Assembly: GCF_001602525.1 (NCBI RefSeq)
Contig: NZ_LSYT01000001.1
Span: 124,001 to 188,000 of the forward strand
Length of the DNA: 64,000 bases
Reading direction: 5' to 3'
From: Flavobacterium chilense
GTDB lineage: Bacteria; Bacteroidota; Bacteroidia; Flavobacteriales; Flavobacteriaceae
Under the pieces are notes generated by a model. It saw only the letters and a list, made by a program, of their open reading frames with translations. It was not told the DNA's origin and made no database searches. Shown in pieces: positions 1 to 7,877 of the stretch. Position 1 is the first letter of the stretch. Each line of letters opens with the position of its first letter. A program made the position numbers and the translations under genes.

Positions 1-1079
1 TTTTTGAAACTTACTCTGGCGCTTGCCGTTTGCTGAGCAAATTCGTTGTCGATTACAATTCCTTTTTGCTTTACGAAATTCCCGTACAAAGCAAATTTAA
101 AATCACCTTGTCTTCCCTGAATTCCTAAGCCATAGTTTTGAGTAAGTCCGGAACGGAAAACCTCATCCTGCCAGTTTGTATTTGCATCAGATGGTGCTGT
201 AATATAAGCCGGAAGTGGTTTTGGTGAAGTTGCATATTTGTTGTATTCATCATACATTCTTTTATGCACGGTACGATATCCGTCAGCATCTAATAAATCT
301 AATGTTTTTGATGGGTTTGTAATGCTTAAAAAAGAGCTGAAATCTACTTTTACGCCTTCTTTCTGACCATTTTTGGTGGTTACGATAATGACTCCGTTAG
401 CAGCAACAGATCCGTAAATTGCAGCTGCGGCACCATCTTTAAGAACCTCCATAGATTCTATATTGGTTGGGTTTATGGTGTTAATTGATCCCTGAAATCC
501 GTCAATGATGTAAAGTGGTTCTGTTGCTCCAAAAGTATTTACCCCGCGAATTTTTACGCTTACGCCAGCACCTGCAATACCACCGCTTTTTTGCACGTTT
601 ACTCCGGCAACTAATCCCTGAAGTGCTTCGGCAGGATTTGTAGTGGCTCTGGTTTCGAGACTTTCTTTTTTAACTGTAGAAATAGCTCCTGTAACATTGC
701 TCTTTTTTTGTGAGCCATATCCAATAATAACGACCTCGTTTAGTTTATTGGTTTCTTCCTGCATGACTACATTAAATTCTGTACGATTATTTACAGCTTC
801 GCTTTTTCCTATGAATCCCATATACGAAAAAACGATAACAGGGTCTGTAATATTTGACGAATATACGAGCGTATAATTTCCGTCAATATCAGTTGCGGCA
901 TTGTACTTAGTGTCTTTGATAGAAATACTTACACCCGGCAGTGTATTGTTCTTATCATCAGTAACTTTTCCTGAAATTGTTTTTTGGGTTTGATTGCTTT
1001 GTGCAAAGTTGATGATTGGAAAGCACAAGCATAATAACAAAGGAATAAAATTTAGTTTCCTAATTAGTTGTTTTTTCAT
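1..1079 (-). CDS. SusC/RagA family TonB-linked outer-membrane receptor, C-terminus beyond the window
   Basis: This is the N-terminal 359 codons of a TonB-dependent outer-membrane importer; the frame stays open to base 1. It starts at the ATG at 1079 with a Lys-rich, hydrophobic signal peptide ending near FAQS. A carboxypeptidase-like regulatory domain follows (ISGKVTDDKNNTLPGVSISI), then a TonB-box-like stretch (NEVVIIGYGSQKK) and the plug domain with GVNVQKSGG, IRGVNTFG, PLYIIDG and EVLKDGAAAAIYGSVAANGV, all hallmarks of the SusC family. It lies 155 bp downstream of the ALDH7 gene on the same strand, and a SusD partner is expected just outside the window. From its neighbours I infer import of peptides feeding lysine-type catabolism; the substrate cannot be read from the sequence. 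Confidence 0.93.
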   Translation of the reverse strand, partial: MKKQLIRKLNFIPLLLCLCFPIINFAQSNQTQKTISGKVTDDKNNTLPGVSISIKDTKYNAATDIDGNYTLVYSSNITDPVIVFSYMGFIGKSEAVNNRTEFNVVMQEETNKLNEVVIIGYGSQKKSNVTGAISTVKKESLETRATTNPAEALQGLVAGVNVQKSGGIAGAGVSVKIRGVNTFGATEPLYIIDGFQGSINTINPTNIESMEVLKDGAAAAIYGSVAANGVIIVTTKNGQKEGVKVDFSSFLSITNPSKTLDLLDADGYRTVHKRMYDEYNKYATSPKPLPAYITAPSDANTNWQDEVFRSGLTQNYGLGIQGRQGDFKFALYGNFVKQKGIVIDNEFAQQTASARVSFK

Positions 1080-1152
1080 TGTGGTAACGGTTTTGGTTAA
1101 TTAAAATTTAGCTTTTTTAGTTTTTTTTCATTCGTATGCAGGCAATTTATTG

Positions 1153-1178
1153 AGGTCAGTGGTGGAAAACACTGACCT
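1153..1178. repeat. 9-bp inverted repeat between the ALDH7 and susC genes
   Basis: AGGTCAGTG (1153-1161) and CACTGACCT (1170-1178) form a perfect 9-bp stem with an 8-nt loop. Neither strand carries a T-tract after it, so it is not a standard intrinsic terminator. It may be an operator, or an RNA hairpin separating expression of the enzyme genes from the receptor gene. Confidence 0.5.
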
Positions 1179-1233
1179 GTAAATAGGTATTCTCTTTGTT
1201 TAGACTTGTAGTAAGCTTTAGTTCTAATTCGGC

Positions 1234-2787
1234 TTATAAGTCAAATTTTATTCCTTGTGCGAGGGGCAGACTTGTAGTGTAGTTAATGGTATTAGTCTGT
1301 CTTCGCATATAAACTTTCCAGGCATCAGAGCCGGATTCTCTTCCTCCGCCGGTTTCTTTTTCGCCACCAAAGGCACCGCCAATTTCGGCTCCGGATGTTC
1401 CGATATTTACATTTGCAATACCACAATCTGAACCTGTAGCGGATAAGAATAATTCGGCTTCTCTTAAATTATTTGTCATAATTGCAGAGGATAATCCCTG
1501 TGCTACGCCATTTTGTATTGCAATGGCTTCTTCAACAGTTCCTGAATATTTTAGCAGGTATAATACAGGGGCAAAAGTTTCGTGCTGTACAATCTCGAAA
1601 GTGTTGTCAGCCTCAGCAATGGCAGGTTTTACATAACATCCGCTTTCGTATCCTTCGCCGGAAAGTACACCGCCTTCTACAAGAATATTTCCGCCCTGAA
1701 GCACTACTTTTTCTAAAGCCTGCTGGTATAATTCTACAGCCTGTTTATCGATAAGCGGACCTACATGATTTTTTTCGTCTAAAGGGTTTCCGATACGTAA
1801 TTGCTGATATGCCGAAACCAGTGCATCTCTGACTTTGTCATAAATACTTTCGTGAATGATTAAACGGCGGGTAGAGGTGCATCTTTGTCCTGCTGTTCCC
1901 ACAGCGCCAAAAACGGCTCCAATAACTGTCATTTTAATATCAGCATCCGGTGTTACAATAATGGCATTGTTTCCGCCTAATTCCAATAAGGATTTACCTA
2001 AACGTTCTGCAACTATCTGTGCAACAATTTTTCCCATGCGGGTCGAACCTGTAGCTGAAATTAGAGGTACACGTTTATCTCTTGTTAGTAATTCTCCTAT
2101 GGTGTAATCGCCATTGATTAAGCAGGAAATGCCTTCCGGAAGATTGTTTTCCTGAATAACTTCGGCGATAATGTTTTGGCAGGCAATGGCACAAAGTGGT
2201 GTTTTTTCGGATGGTTTCCAAACACAAACATCACCACAAATCCATGCCAAAGCGGTATTCCACGCCCAAACGGCTACCGGAAAATTGAATGCTGAAATGA
2301 TTCCAACAATTCCTAACGAATGATATTGTTCATACATACGGTGTCCCGGACGTTCTGAGTGCATGGTTAACCCGTGTAGCTGACGTGAAAGACCTACTGC
2401 AAAATCACAGATGTCTATCATTTCCTGTACTTCGCCATAGCCTTCCTGTAATGATTTACCCATTTCGTAAGAAACCAGTTTTCCTAAGGCTTCTTTATTT
2501 TGGCGTAATTTTTCTCCAAACTGACGTACGATTTCTCCACGCTGAGGCGCTGGCATTAGTCTGAATGTCTTGAAAGCGGCGGTTGCTGATTCCATTACTT
2601 TTTCATAATCCCGAGCAGTCGATGTTTTAACTTTTGCAATTAATTGTCCGTCAACCGGAGAATAGCTTTCGAGAAGGTCTCCGCTCGAAAAATGGTTTAA
2701 TCCGGTTGAAGTTCCTTCGTTAATTTCTTTTATGCCTAATTGGTCTAAAGCTTCTTTTATGGCGAATCGTAATTCTGTTGTTGTCAT
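1234..2787 (-). CDS. ALDH7-family aldehyde dehydrogenase, probable 2-aminoadipate-6-semialdehyde dehydrogenase
   Basis: This predicted cytosolic NAD-dependent dehydrogenase of 517 residues most resembles the antiquitin/AmaB (ALDH7) family, which oxidises L-2-aminoadipate 6-semialdehyde (in equilibrium with piperideine-6-carboxylate) to 2-aminoadipate in lysine catabolism. Visible family marks are IISAFNFPVAVWAWN, WKPSEKTP, the TGSTRMG cofactor loop, the general-base Glu in LLELGGNN and the catalytic Cys in GTAGQRCTSTRRL. Its length is normal for ALDH7. The gene lies 49 bp downstream of the DUF1338 enzyme on the same strand, and 2-oxoadipate, the DUF1338 substrate, is two steps after the ALDH7 product. 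That pairing supports a lysine/hydroxylysine role over a generic aldehyde dehydrogenase. The required aminoadipate aminotransferase is not in the window. Confidence 0.88.
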   Translation of the reverse strand: MTTTELRFAIKEALDQLGIKEINEGTSTGLNHFSSGDLLESYSPVDGQLIAKVKTSTARDYEKVMESATAAFKTFRLMPAPQRGEIVRQFGEKLRQNKEALGKLVSYEMGKSLQEGYGEVQEMIDICDFAVGLSRQLHGLTMHSERPGHRMYEQYHSLGIVGIISAFNFPVAVWAWNTALAWICGDVCVWKPSEKTPLCAIACQNIIAEVIQENNLPEGISCLINGDYTIGELLTRDKRVPLISATGSTRMGKIVAQIVAERLGKSLLELGGNNAIIVTPDADIKMTVIGAVFGAVGTAGQRCTSTRRLIIHESIYDKVRDALVSAYQQLRIGNPLDEKNHVGPLIDKQAVELYQQALEKVVLQGGNILVEGGVLSGEGYESGCYVKPAIAEADNTFEIVQHETFAPVLYLLKYSGTVEEAIAIQNGVAQGLSSAIMTNNLREAELFLSATGSDCGIANVNIGTSGAEIGGAFGGEKETGGGRESGSDAWKVYMRRQTNTINYTTSLPLAQGIKFDL

Positions 2788-2836
2788 TGCAACTTTTTTT
2801 AATGTGTTATTCAGCTTTTATCAAAAGTTGATTTTA

Positions 2837-3652
2837 TTATTTTGCTTCTTGTAGTTTTACATCTGTACTTTCAAATATTTTATCGGCAGAGGAAGCTACA
2901 AATCCCTGATATAACGCTCCGTTTGCCATTGGGTATCGAAGGGCAAATTCATAATAACAGGATGGGATTTCCAGAGATCCTTCTTCAAAATCTATAGTAT
3001 ATAAATCAGCCAGTGTACTTGATTGTTCCAGTAATTGTTCCGGTGTTCCTTTAATTTTTCCTCCGGATGCGTTTAATTTCCATCCGCTTTCTTCTAAAAA
3101 GTTATTTAACTCTTCAAGTGTTTTAAACTCTTTTAATGCATTGGTATTTATGGTAAAGTGATTGGCTCTGAAACCGTAAACATACATCCAGGCAGCATAT
3201 TCAGATTCGTTTAATAATGATTTGTAAATGGCTTGTGAGTTTCCTTTCCAGACAGAACCGTTTAAAACCAGCTCAGGATCATTAAATACATTTTGATCAC
3301 AACTGTTCAAGATGTTCTGAACCGTTTCCTGCAATTCAGCGGAGCATTTTTCTAATTCTAATTCAGAGATAAAGATTCTTGGGGCATCTTTATCAGTTGA
3401 GTGCTCATAATGCTTTGCGTATAGTTTTTTGGTGTCAAAATGATATTCGCCTTTTTCTACATAACCTACATTTAAAAATGGTTTTTCTAAAACAGTAATG
3501 TTAACGCGCTTATCATTGAAAGTACGAATTGCAATATGGTCATTCTTAATTTCTTCACCTCTGTTTTCAAGCAATTCATGTATTTTTTGGGCAGATGGGG
3601 TAATCGCTGCATATTGCTCCCATAACTTCGTAAGTAGTTGATCTTTATTCAT
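2837..3652 (-). CDS. DUF1338 family, probable 2-oxoadipate dioxygenase/decarboxylase
   Basis: This 271-residue cytosolic protein belongs to the DUF1338 (HglS/FLO7-like) Fe(II) enzymes, which convert 2-oxoadipate to 2-hydroxyglutarate in D-lysine catabolism. The signature is the NDHIAIRTF segment, with His39 and Arg43 matching the family's metal-His and substrate-Arg motif, followed by RIFISELELEKCS and the ANHFTIN motif with a second conserved His. It has the length of the short bacterial and plant versions rather than the roughly 450-residue Pseudomonas form. It is the first gene of a minus-strand unit with the ALDH7 enzyme and a SusC receptor, and is divergent from an Lrp regulator. A TAGATTTG -7 box lies at 3694-3687, overlapped by palindromic operators. 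Family membership is clear; the exact reaction is inferred from characterised homologues and from the neighbouring gene. Confidence 0.85.
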   Translation of the reverse strand: MNKDQLLTKLWEQYAAITPSAQKIHELLENRGEEIKNDHIAIRTFNDKRVNITVLEKPFLNVGYVEKGEYHFDTKKLYAKHYEHSTDKDAPRIFISELELEKCSAELQETVQNILNSCDQNVFNDPELVLNGSVWKGNSQAIYKSLLNESEYAAWMYVYGFRANHFTINTNALKEFKTLEELNNFLEESGWKLNASGGKIKGTPEQLLEQSSTLADLYTIDFEEGSLEIPSCYYEFALRYPMANGALYQGFVASSADKIFESTDVKLQEAK

Positions 3653-3672
3653 TTTGTTGTTTTGTTAAAATA

Positions 3673-3718
3673 GTGTGATTATGACACAAATCTATCTATA
3701 AAAGTGTTATAATAACAC
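3673..3718. promoter_or_regulatory. Paired 15-bp palindromes over the DUF1338 promoter, candidate Lrp operators
   Basis: GTGTTATAATAACAC at 3704-3718 is a perfect palindrome with a single central base. GTGTGATTATGACAC at 3673-3687 is the same motif with one mismatched pair. Their centres are 31 bp apart, about three helical turns. The minus-strand -7 box TAGATTTG (3694-3687) lies between them, so a bound regulator would cover the promoter of the DUF1338 unit. Lrp/AsnC proteins bind phased 15-bp palindromes, and an Lrp gene starts 125 bp away. Assignment to that regulator is inference. Confidence 0.6.
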
Positions 3719-3767
3719 AGTATAGGTACGATTATTTATAATTAGACATAACTTGTATTTTTTTTTG

Positions 3768-3775
3768 TAATTTTG
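3768..3775 (+). promoter_or_regulatory. TAATTTTG -7 box, candidate promoter of the Lrp gene
   Basis: TAATTTTG matches the Bacteroidota -7 consensus TAnnTTTG and lies 67 bp before the ATG of the Lrp gene. I see no convincing -33 TTTG at the usual spacing, so this is a weak call. Confidence 0.4.
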
Positions 3776-3842
3776 ACACTTTAAAACCAAATTTTAAGAT
3801 TAGAATTGTCAAAATAGTAGAATCTTTAAACCAACATGAGTT

Positions 3843-4319
3843 ATGGCAACCATCAGAAAGAATGAAAATATTGATTATTTAGATAAAGAAATTATACAAA
3901 AACTAAGCGAGAACGGGAGAATACCTTTTTCTGATCTTGCCAAAGAGTTAAACATATCTAACTCATTGGTACATTTGCGTGTACGAAAACTAACGGAAGC
4001 CGGAATAATCACAGGTTTTTCGGTAGAACTCAATGCTAAAGAAATGGGTTTTGAAACCATTACTTATACCGGTATTGTGACTAAAGAGGCACATTATTCT
4101 TATTCAATAGCCGAAAAACTTAAAGAAATTCCTGAAGTGATCGAATGCCATTGGGTTTCCGGAAAATATGCCTTATTTATTAAAATTGTTTCTTCTAATA
4201 ATGAGGAGCTTCGTAAAGTGCTCTATGAACAAATTCATCAGATTGAGGGAGTTGGCAGCACCGATTCATTCTTTTCATTTGGTGCTGCATTTGAAAAAAA
4301 TCTCCCGGTTTACAAATAA
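3843..4319 (+). CDS. Lrp/AsnC family transcriptional regulator
   Basis: This 158-residue DNA-binding regulator has the standard two-part Lrp layout. An N-terminal winged helix-turn-helix covers about residues 12-58 (LDKEIIQKLSENGRI, then SDLAKELNISNSLVHLRVRK). A RAM/ligand-binding domain fills the rest (VIECHWVSGKYALFIKI). Such proteins form octamers that sense an amino acid. It is divergent from the DUF1338-ALDH7-SusC unit, with two phased palindromes in the shared 190-bp gap, and a partial match to the same palindrome lies before the pyrroline-2-carboxylate reductase gene at 5764-5778. I infer local control of lysine- or proline-type catabolism. The effector cannot be named from the sequence. 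Confidence 0.93.
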   Translation: MATIRKNENIDYLDKEIIQKLSENGRIPFSDLAKELNISNSLVHLRVRKLTEAGIITGFSVELNAKEMGFETITYTGIVTKEAHYSYSIAEKLKEIPEVIECHWVSGKYALFIKIVSSNNEELRKVLYEQIHQIEGVGSTDSFFSFGAAFEKNLPVYK

Positions 4320-4364
4320 AAATATTTATAATATTCTCGGTTTTTTTAGTTCAATATCCTCAAA

Positions 4365-5660
4365 TTAGTTTGTACCCAGCCACCTGTTAAGCAGTTTTAT
4401 TGCTTTTTCCTGATCCTGCTCCGGAAAGTTTTTTATTCTGGTCGCATGGCTGCCTCCGGGTAAAACCATTTTTAAGGCATCAAGATTTGACTTTGGTGTT
4501 GGCGAACAAGATACCCATGTGTCATAACCTCCGTAAACATATAGTATTTTTGAACCGTTATTCTCGACATAATCCCTGACTTTTTTGATGTATTTAGGGT
4601 TGTATGGTATTTGTACATCTTTTGGCGCAAATCGATTGTTTGAAGTGCTTTTTACTGTTGTCAACAAATCTTTTACGGGTGTAAAATCAAAACCATAATA
4701 ACCTAATTCACTCATGTGCTGATAATAAGATGGCAGCAGGTCGTAATAGTTTTTATCATCATAATAACCAATGCCTACAATTTTGTTCATATAATCAAAT
4801 AGTACTTTTGGAGATGCTGTAGTAGTCGGAATATCTTCGCATTTGCCTCCCCATTGCCAGAAAGAAAAAGGAAATTCGAGTGTACCATATTCTAATGCTT
4901 CATCAAAAGATACTTCTGTAAAAGTCATTTTTTCCTTTTCGGCGTAAGCCTTAATTTCATTGATTAAACTTGCTCTGTTTTGCAGTAAAGTACGTTGAAA
5001 TTCAATTATCTTTTTTCGGCATTCTGAAGTTCCTACAGTTGCCAGGTGCTGTTCTATTCTTGGATCCTCCTGTGTGTTTATTAAGGGTGCCACATAAGGA
5101 ACTGCAACATCAATATCATTTGGATATTTAGATTTATAAATTAAGGTTGTTTCTCCGCCTTTGCTAATTCCTGTCGAAATCCATTTTCCGGTATACAATT
5201 GTTTCAGTTTTGTAACAATGTCATGATAATCGGCAATTGCCTGGTCATTGGTTAAATACTGCCATTGAATGGGATTAGGTCTGGATTTTCCGTAAAAACG
5301 GTATTCTACAATAACCTGATTGGCATGCAACAAGCTGCTCAATTCTGTTTTTTTGTATCGGGCAGCATAGCCTTCTGTTTCGATAATCATGGGCTTTTTA
5401 AAATCCAGATGCGATAAATAGATATAATGCTTAAAAGTCCCCTTTTTAGGATTATTATGATCCAGAGGTTCATTTAGAACTAATTGATAAGATTCTGTAA
5501 AATCTTCAAGGTCTTTCATTTTGGTAATTTCTGCGCCGGGAAATAATTGCGCTAATTTACTTTCCAGACTGGTTTTAATTGCTGTTTCAGTTTGGGCAAA
5601 ACCCGTCAGAAATGTAAATGTCGCAGTCAGGACTAATGCAATGTGTTGTAATTTTTTCAT
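4365..5660 (-). CDS. Exported S37-type (PS-10 family) prolyl/tripeptidyl aminopeptidase
   Basis: This predicted exported serine peptidase of 431 residues has a signal peptide ending at TGFAQ. The alpha/beta-hydrolase body carries an oxyanion-side motif (VEYRFYGKSRP), the nucleophile elbow TGISKGGET with Ser166, an Asp in YVYGGYDTW and a His in LPGGSHATR. This order and the EYRFYGKSRP signature fit MEROPS S37, whose Streptomyces prototype removes Pro-containing tripeptides or N-terminal proline. The likely job is trimming collagen-like peptides in the periplasm or outside the cell. It is convergent with the Lrp gene (45-bp gap). Its promoter shares the tandem TATnTTATC element with susC, the M43 protease and the hydroxyproline operon. 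Family assignment is good; the preferred cleavage is inferred. Confidence 0.82.
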   Translation of the reverse strand: MKKLQHIALVLTATFTFLTGFAQTETAIKTSLESKLAQLFPGAEITKMKDLEDFTESYQLVLNEPLDHNNPKKGTFKHYIYLSHLDFKKPMIIETEGYAARYKKTELSSLLHANQVIVEYRFYGKSRPNPIQWQYLTNDQAIADYHDIVTKLKQLYTGKWISTGISKGGETTLIYKSKYPNDIDVAVPYVAPLINTQEDPRIEQHLATVGTSECRKKIIEFQRTLLQNRASLINEIKAYAEKEKMTFTEVSFDEALEYGTLEFPFSFWQWGGKCEDIPTTTASPKVLFDYMNKIVGIGYYDDKNYYDLLPSYYQHMSELGYYGFDFTPVKDLLTTVKSTSNNRFAPKDVQIPYNPKYIKKVRDYVENNGSKILYVYGGYDTWVSCSPTPKSNLDALKMVLPGGSHATRIKNFPEQDQEKAIKLLNRWLGTN

Positions 5661-5681
5661 TATTTTGATATTGTTTTTTTA

Positions 5682-5746
5682 TAAAAATATGTTCTTAATG
5701 CTTAATCAATTTGTACTATATTAACCTTAACTTGTCTTATGTTATC
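5682..5746 (-). promoter_or_regulatory. Promoter of the S37 peptidase with tandem TATnTTATC direct repeats
   Basis: A -7-like box TATTTTTA lies at 5689-5682 (minus strand), 21 bp before the ATG. TATATTAAC (5717-5725) and TATGTTATC (5738-5746), read on the plus strand, form a direct repeat with a 21-bp period. The proximal copy begins 35 bp from the end of the -7 box. Three other operons in this window have the same spacing. The arrangement suits an AraC-family activator bound just upstream of the core promoter. Confidence 0.65.
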
Positions 5747-5763
5747 TGGTTCTTGCTGAAATA

Positions 5764-5793
5764 GTGTTATGATAAAATAATCTTCTATTTTTA
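5764..5793 (+). promoter_or_regulatory. Promoter of the trans-3-hydroxyproline operon with an Lrp-like half-match
   Basis: TATTTTTA at 5786-5793 is a plausible -7 box 20 bp before the ATG at 5814. GTGTTATGATAAAAT at 5764-5778 matches 12 of 15 positions of the GTGTTATnATAACAC palindrome at 3704-3718 and sits just upstream of the -7 box, as that one does. The tandem TATnTTATC geometry is absent in this direction. Confidence 0.42.
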
Positions 5794-5813
5794 ATAAAAT
5801 TTCAATCAAATAC

Positions 5814-6788
5814 ATGGAACCTATTCAGCTTATTTCAGATAATTTCATTGAAGAAAAATGCAATTTCAATGAACTTATAGAAAGACTTCGCGAAGGATTT
5901 TCGACTTCGTCAATTCAAGTCCCTTTACGCCATCATCATGATTATCCTAATCCGGCAGAAAACAAAGATTCTACTTTGCTGTTAATGCCGGCTTTTCAAT
6001 CCGGTAAAGATCTGGGGGTAAAAATCGTCACTGTTAGTCCTAACAATGGCAAATATGATCTGCCTTCTATACAAGGAACTTATATTTATCTTGATGGTCA
6101 TAAAGGAAACATCAAGGCGATTCTTGATGCAAAATCGCTAACCGGAAAAAGAACCGCAGCAACATCTGCATTAGCCAGCAGTTACCTTTCACGAACTGAC
6201 GCTTCTTCAATGCTAATGATAGGAACAGGAGCACTTGCCGTAAATCTGATTCAGGCGCATGCAAGTGTAAGACCTGTTAAAAGAGTATATGTTTGGGGAA
6301 GAACCTTAGAAAAGGCACAATTGGTGTGCAATGAACTTCGTAATTCGGTATTTAGCTGTACAGCAGTTTCAACTATAGAAGAAGTAATATCTGAAGTTGA
6401 TATTATTTCATCGGCTACTTTATCACCTGTCCCGATTGTGTTTGGTAAATGGCTTAAACCCGGACAGCATTTAGATCTGGTTGGTGCTTATAAAAAAGAT
6501 ATGCGTGAGGCTGATGATGAAGCCATCTTAAAATCGGCAGTTTTTCTGGATACGTATCAGGGCGGATTAAAAGAAAGCGGTGATATTTTGATTCCGCTAA
6601 CCAATGGAGTAATTACAAGAGAAGATATCAGGGCAGATTTATTTGAACTATGCAGCAATAAGAAAACCGGAAGAACATCTGATGAAGAAATCACCTTTTT
6701 TAAATCAGTAGGGCATGCCATAGAAGATCTTATAGCGGCAGGATATTTTTATGAGGAGTATAATTTAAAAAACAAAAATAATGTCTAA
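5814..6788 (+). CDS. Ornithine cyclodeaminase/mu-crystallin family, probable delta1-pyrroline-2-carboxylate reductase
   Basis: This 324-residue cytosolic NAD(P)H enzyme belongs to the OCD/mu-crystallin fold. The N-terminal half has the substrate motif LPSIQGTYIYLDGHKGNIKA and the KSLTGKRTAATSALA Lys/Arg segment. The Rossmann half begins MLMIGTGALAVNLIQAH, and VDIISSATLSPVP follows. Family members of this kind reduce delta1-pyrroline-2-carboxylate to L-proline. The assignment rests on context: the next gene, overlapping by 8 bp, encodes a Cys/Thr-type trans-3-hydroxy-L-proline dehydratase whose product is exactly that substrate. Ornithine cyclodeaminase or alanine dehydrogenase activity cannot be excluded from sequence alone. 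It is the first gene of a three-gene operon with an M24 peptidase. Confidence 0.85.
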   Translation: MEPIQLISDNFIEEKCNFNELIERLREGFSTSSIQVPLRHHHDYPNPAENKDSTLLLMPAFQSGKDLGVKIVTVSPNNGKYDLPSIQGTYIYLDGHKGNIKAILDAKSLTGKRTAATSALASSYLSRTDASSMLMIGTGALAVNLIQAHASVRPVKRVYVWGRTLEKAQLVCNELRNSVFSCTAVSTIEEVISEVDIISSATLSPVPIVFGKWLKPGQHLDLVGAYKKDMREADDEAILKSAVFLDTYQGGLKESGDILIPLTNGVITREDIRADLFELCSNKKTGRTSDEEITFFKSVGHAIEDLIAAGYFYEEYNLKNKNNV

Positions 6789-7848
6789 AACGTATCACAA
6801 TATCTGCACTCATACTGACTATACAATTGGTGCCGATAGGGTCGCCATAAAAACAATTGATATGCACACCGGAGGAGAACCTCTGCGTGTGATCGTTTCA
6901 GGATTTCCGGAGCTTAAAGGAAATTCTATTTTAGAATACCGCAGGGATATTAAAGAAAACTACGATTATCTTAGAACTTCGCTGATCTTTGAACCCCGTG
7001 GTCATGCAGATATGTATGGTTGTATATTGCTTCCGCCAAACGATGATACTGCTGATTTTGGTATTCTTTTTATGCATAACGAAGGATACAGCAGTATGTG
7101 TGGTCATGCGATTATTGCCATAAGTACTTTGGCAGCAAAGATGAACTGGATAGCTGTAAAAGAAGGAGAGAATGAATTAAAGATTGATGCTCCGTGCGGC
7201 AGAATTTTATCTTATGTTACTGTTCAAAATGGCGAAGTGACAGGAGTAAGGTTCCATTGTGTACCGAGTTTTGTAGTGGGTTTAGATCGTGTGGTACAGG
7301 TTTCAGGTATAGGCGATATTGTTTATGATCTGGCTTATGGCGGAGCTTTTTATGCTTATGTTGATTTAAGAAAAAATAAACATTTGAATTTTGGATTAAC
7401 CGAAGAAAATTATCGTACGATTATTCAGCATGGTGTTGCTATAAAACATGCTGTAATGGATCAGGATCAGGAAATTCTGCATCCGTTTGAAGAAGATCTG
7501 AGCTTTTTGTACGGAACTATTTTTATTGATGAGCCACAGGATATTGCTAATCACAGCAGAAATGTTTGTGTTTTTGCTGATGGAGAAGTAGATCGTTCTC
7601 CCACAGGTTCAGGAGTTTCGGGCAGAATTGCTATTGAAAAAGCCCGAAATGCCATAAATTTTAACGACTTTATTACAATAGAAAGTATAATAGGAAGTAC
7701 TTTTACAGGTTCACTTGCAAAAGAAGAAGATTTTGGTTCTTTTAAAGCGGTAATTCCTCAGGTTGAAGGAACAGCTTATGTAACTGGAATAAATACGTTC
7801 ATAATAGATCCAAATGATCCGCTAAAAGAAGGTTTTATCCTTAGATAA
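6781..7848 (+). CDS. Trans-3-hydroxy-L-proline dehydratase (proline racemase family, Cys/Thr type)
   Basis: This 355-residue proline-racemase-fold enzyme is predicted to dehydrate trans-3-hydroxy-L-proline to delta1-pyrroline-2-carboxylate. The first catalytic position is Cys107 in SSMCGHA. The second is Thr275 in DRSPTGSG, where racemases and 4-hydroxyproline epimerases carry Cys. The Cys/Thr pair is the established mark of the dehydratase, as in human L3HYPDH. MHTGGEPLR near the N-terminus and FEPRGHADMYG are family motifs. The start codon overlaps the end of the reductase gene by 8 bp, so translation is probably coupled and pyrroline-2-carboxylate can pass directly to it. Type IV collagen contains 3-hydroxyproline, which fits the collagen theme. 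A Cys/Cys paralogue lies at 20992-22002. Confidence 0.92.
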   Translation: MSKTYHNICTHTDYTIGADRVAIKTIDMHTGGEPLRVIVSGFPELKGNSILEYRRDIKENYDYLRTSLIFEPRGHADMYGCILLPPNDDTADFGILFMHNEGYSSMCGHAIIAISTLAAKMNWIAVKEGENELKIDAPCGRILSYVTVQNGEVTGVRFHCVPSFVVGLDRVVQVSGIGDIVYDLAYGGAFYAYVDLRKNKHLNFGLTEENYRTIIQHGVAIKHAVMDQDQEILHPFEEDLSFLYGTIFIDEPQDIANHSRNVCVFADGEVDRSPTGSGVSGRIAIEKARNAINFNDFITIESIIGSTFTGSLAKEEDFGSFKAVIPQVEGTAYVTGINTFIIDPNDPLKEGFILR

Positions 7849-7877
7849 TAAATCACATCAATAAAAAAAATATAAAA

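Noticed and set aside
643..876. Plus-strand open frames inside the large minus-strand genes (SusC, SusD, protease, aldehyde dehydrogenases)
   Set aside because: They lie opposite strongly conserved coding sequence, show no family motifs and are shadows.
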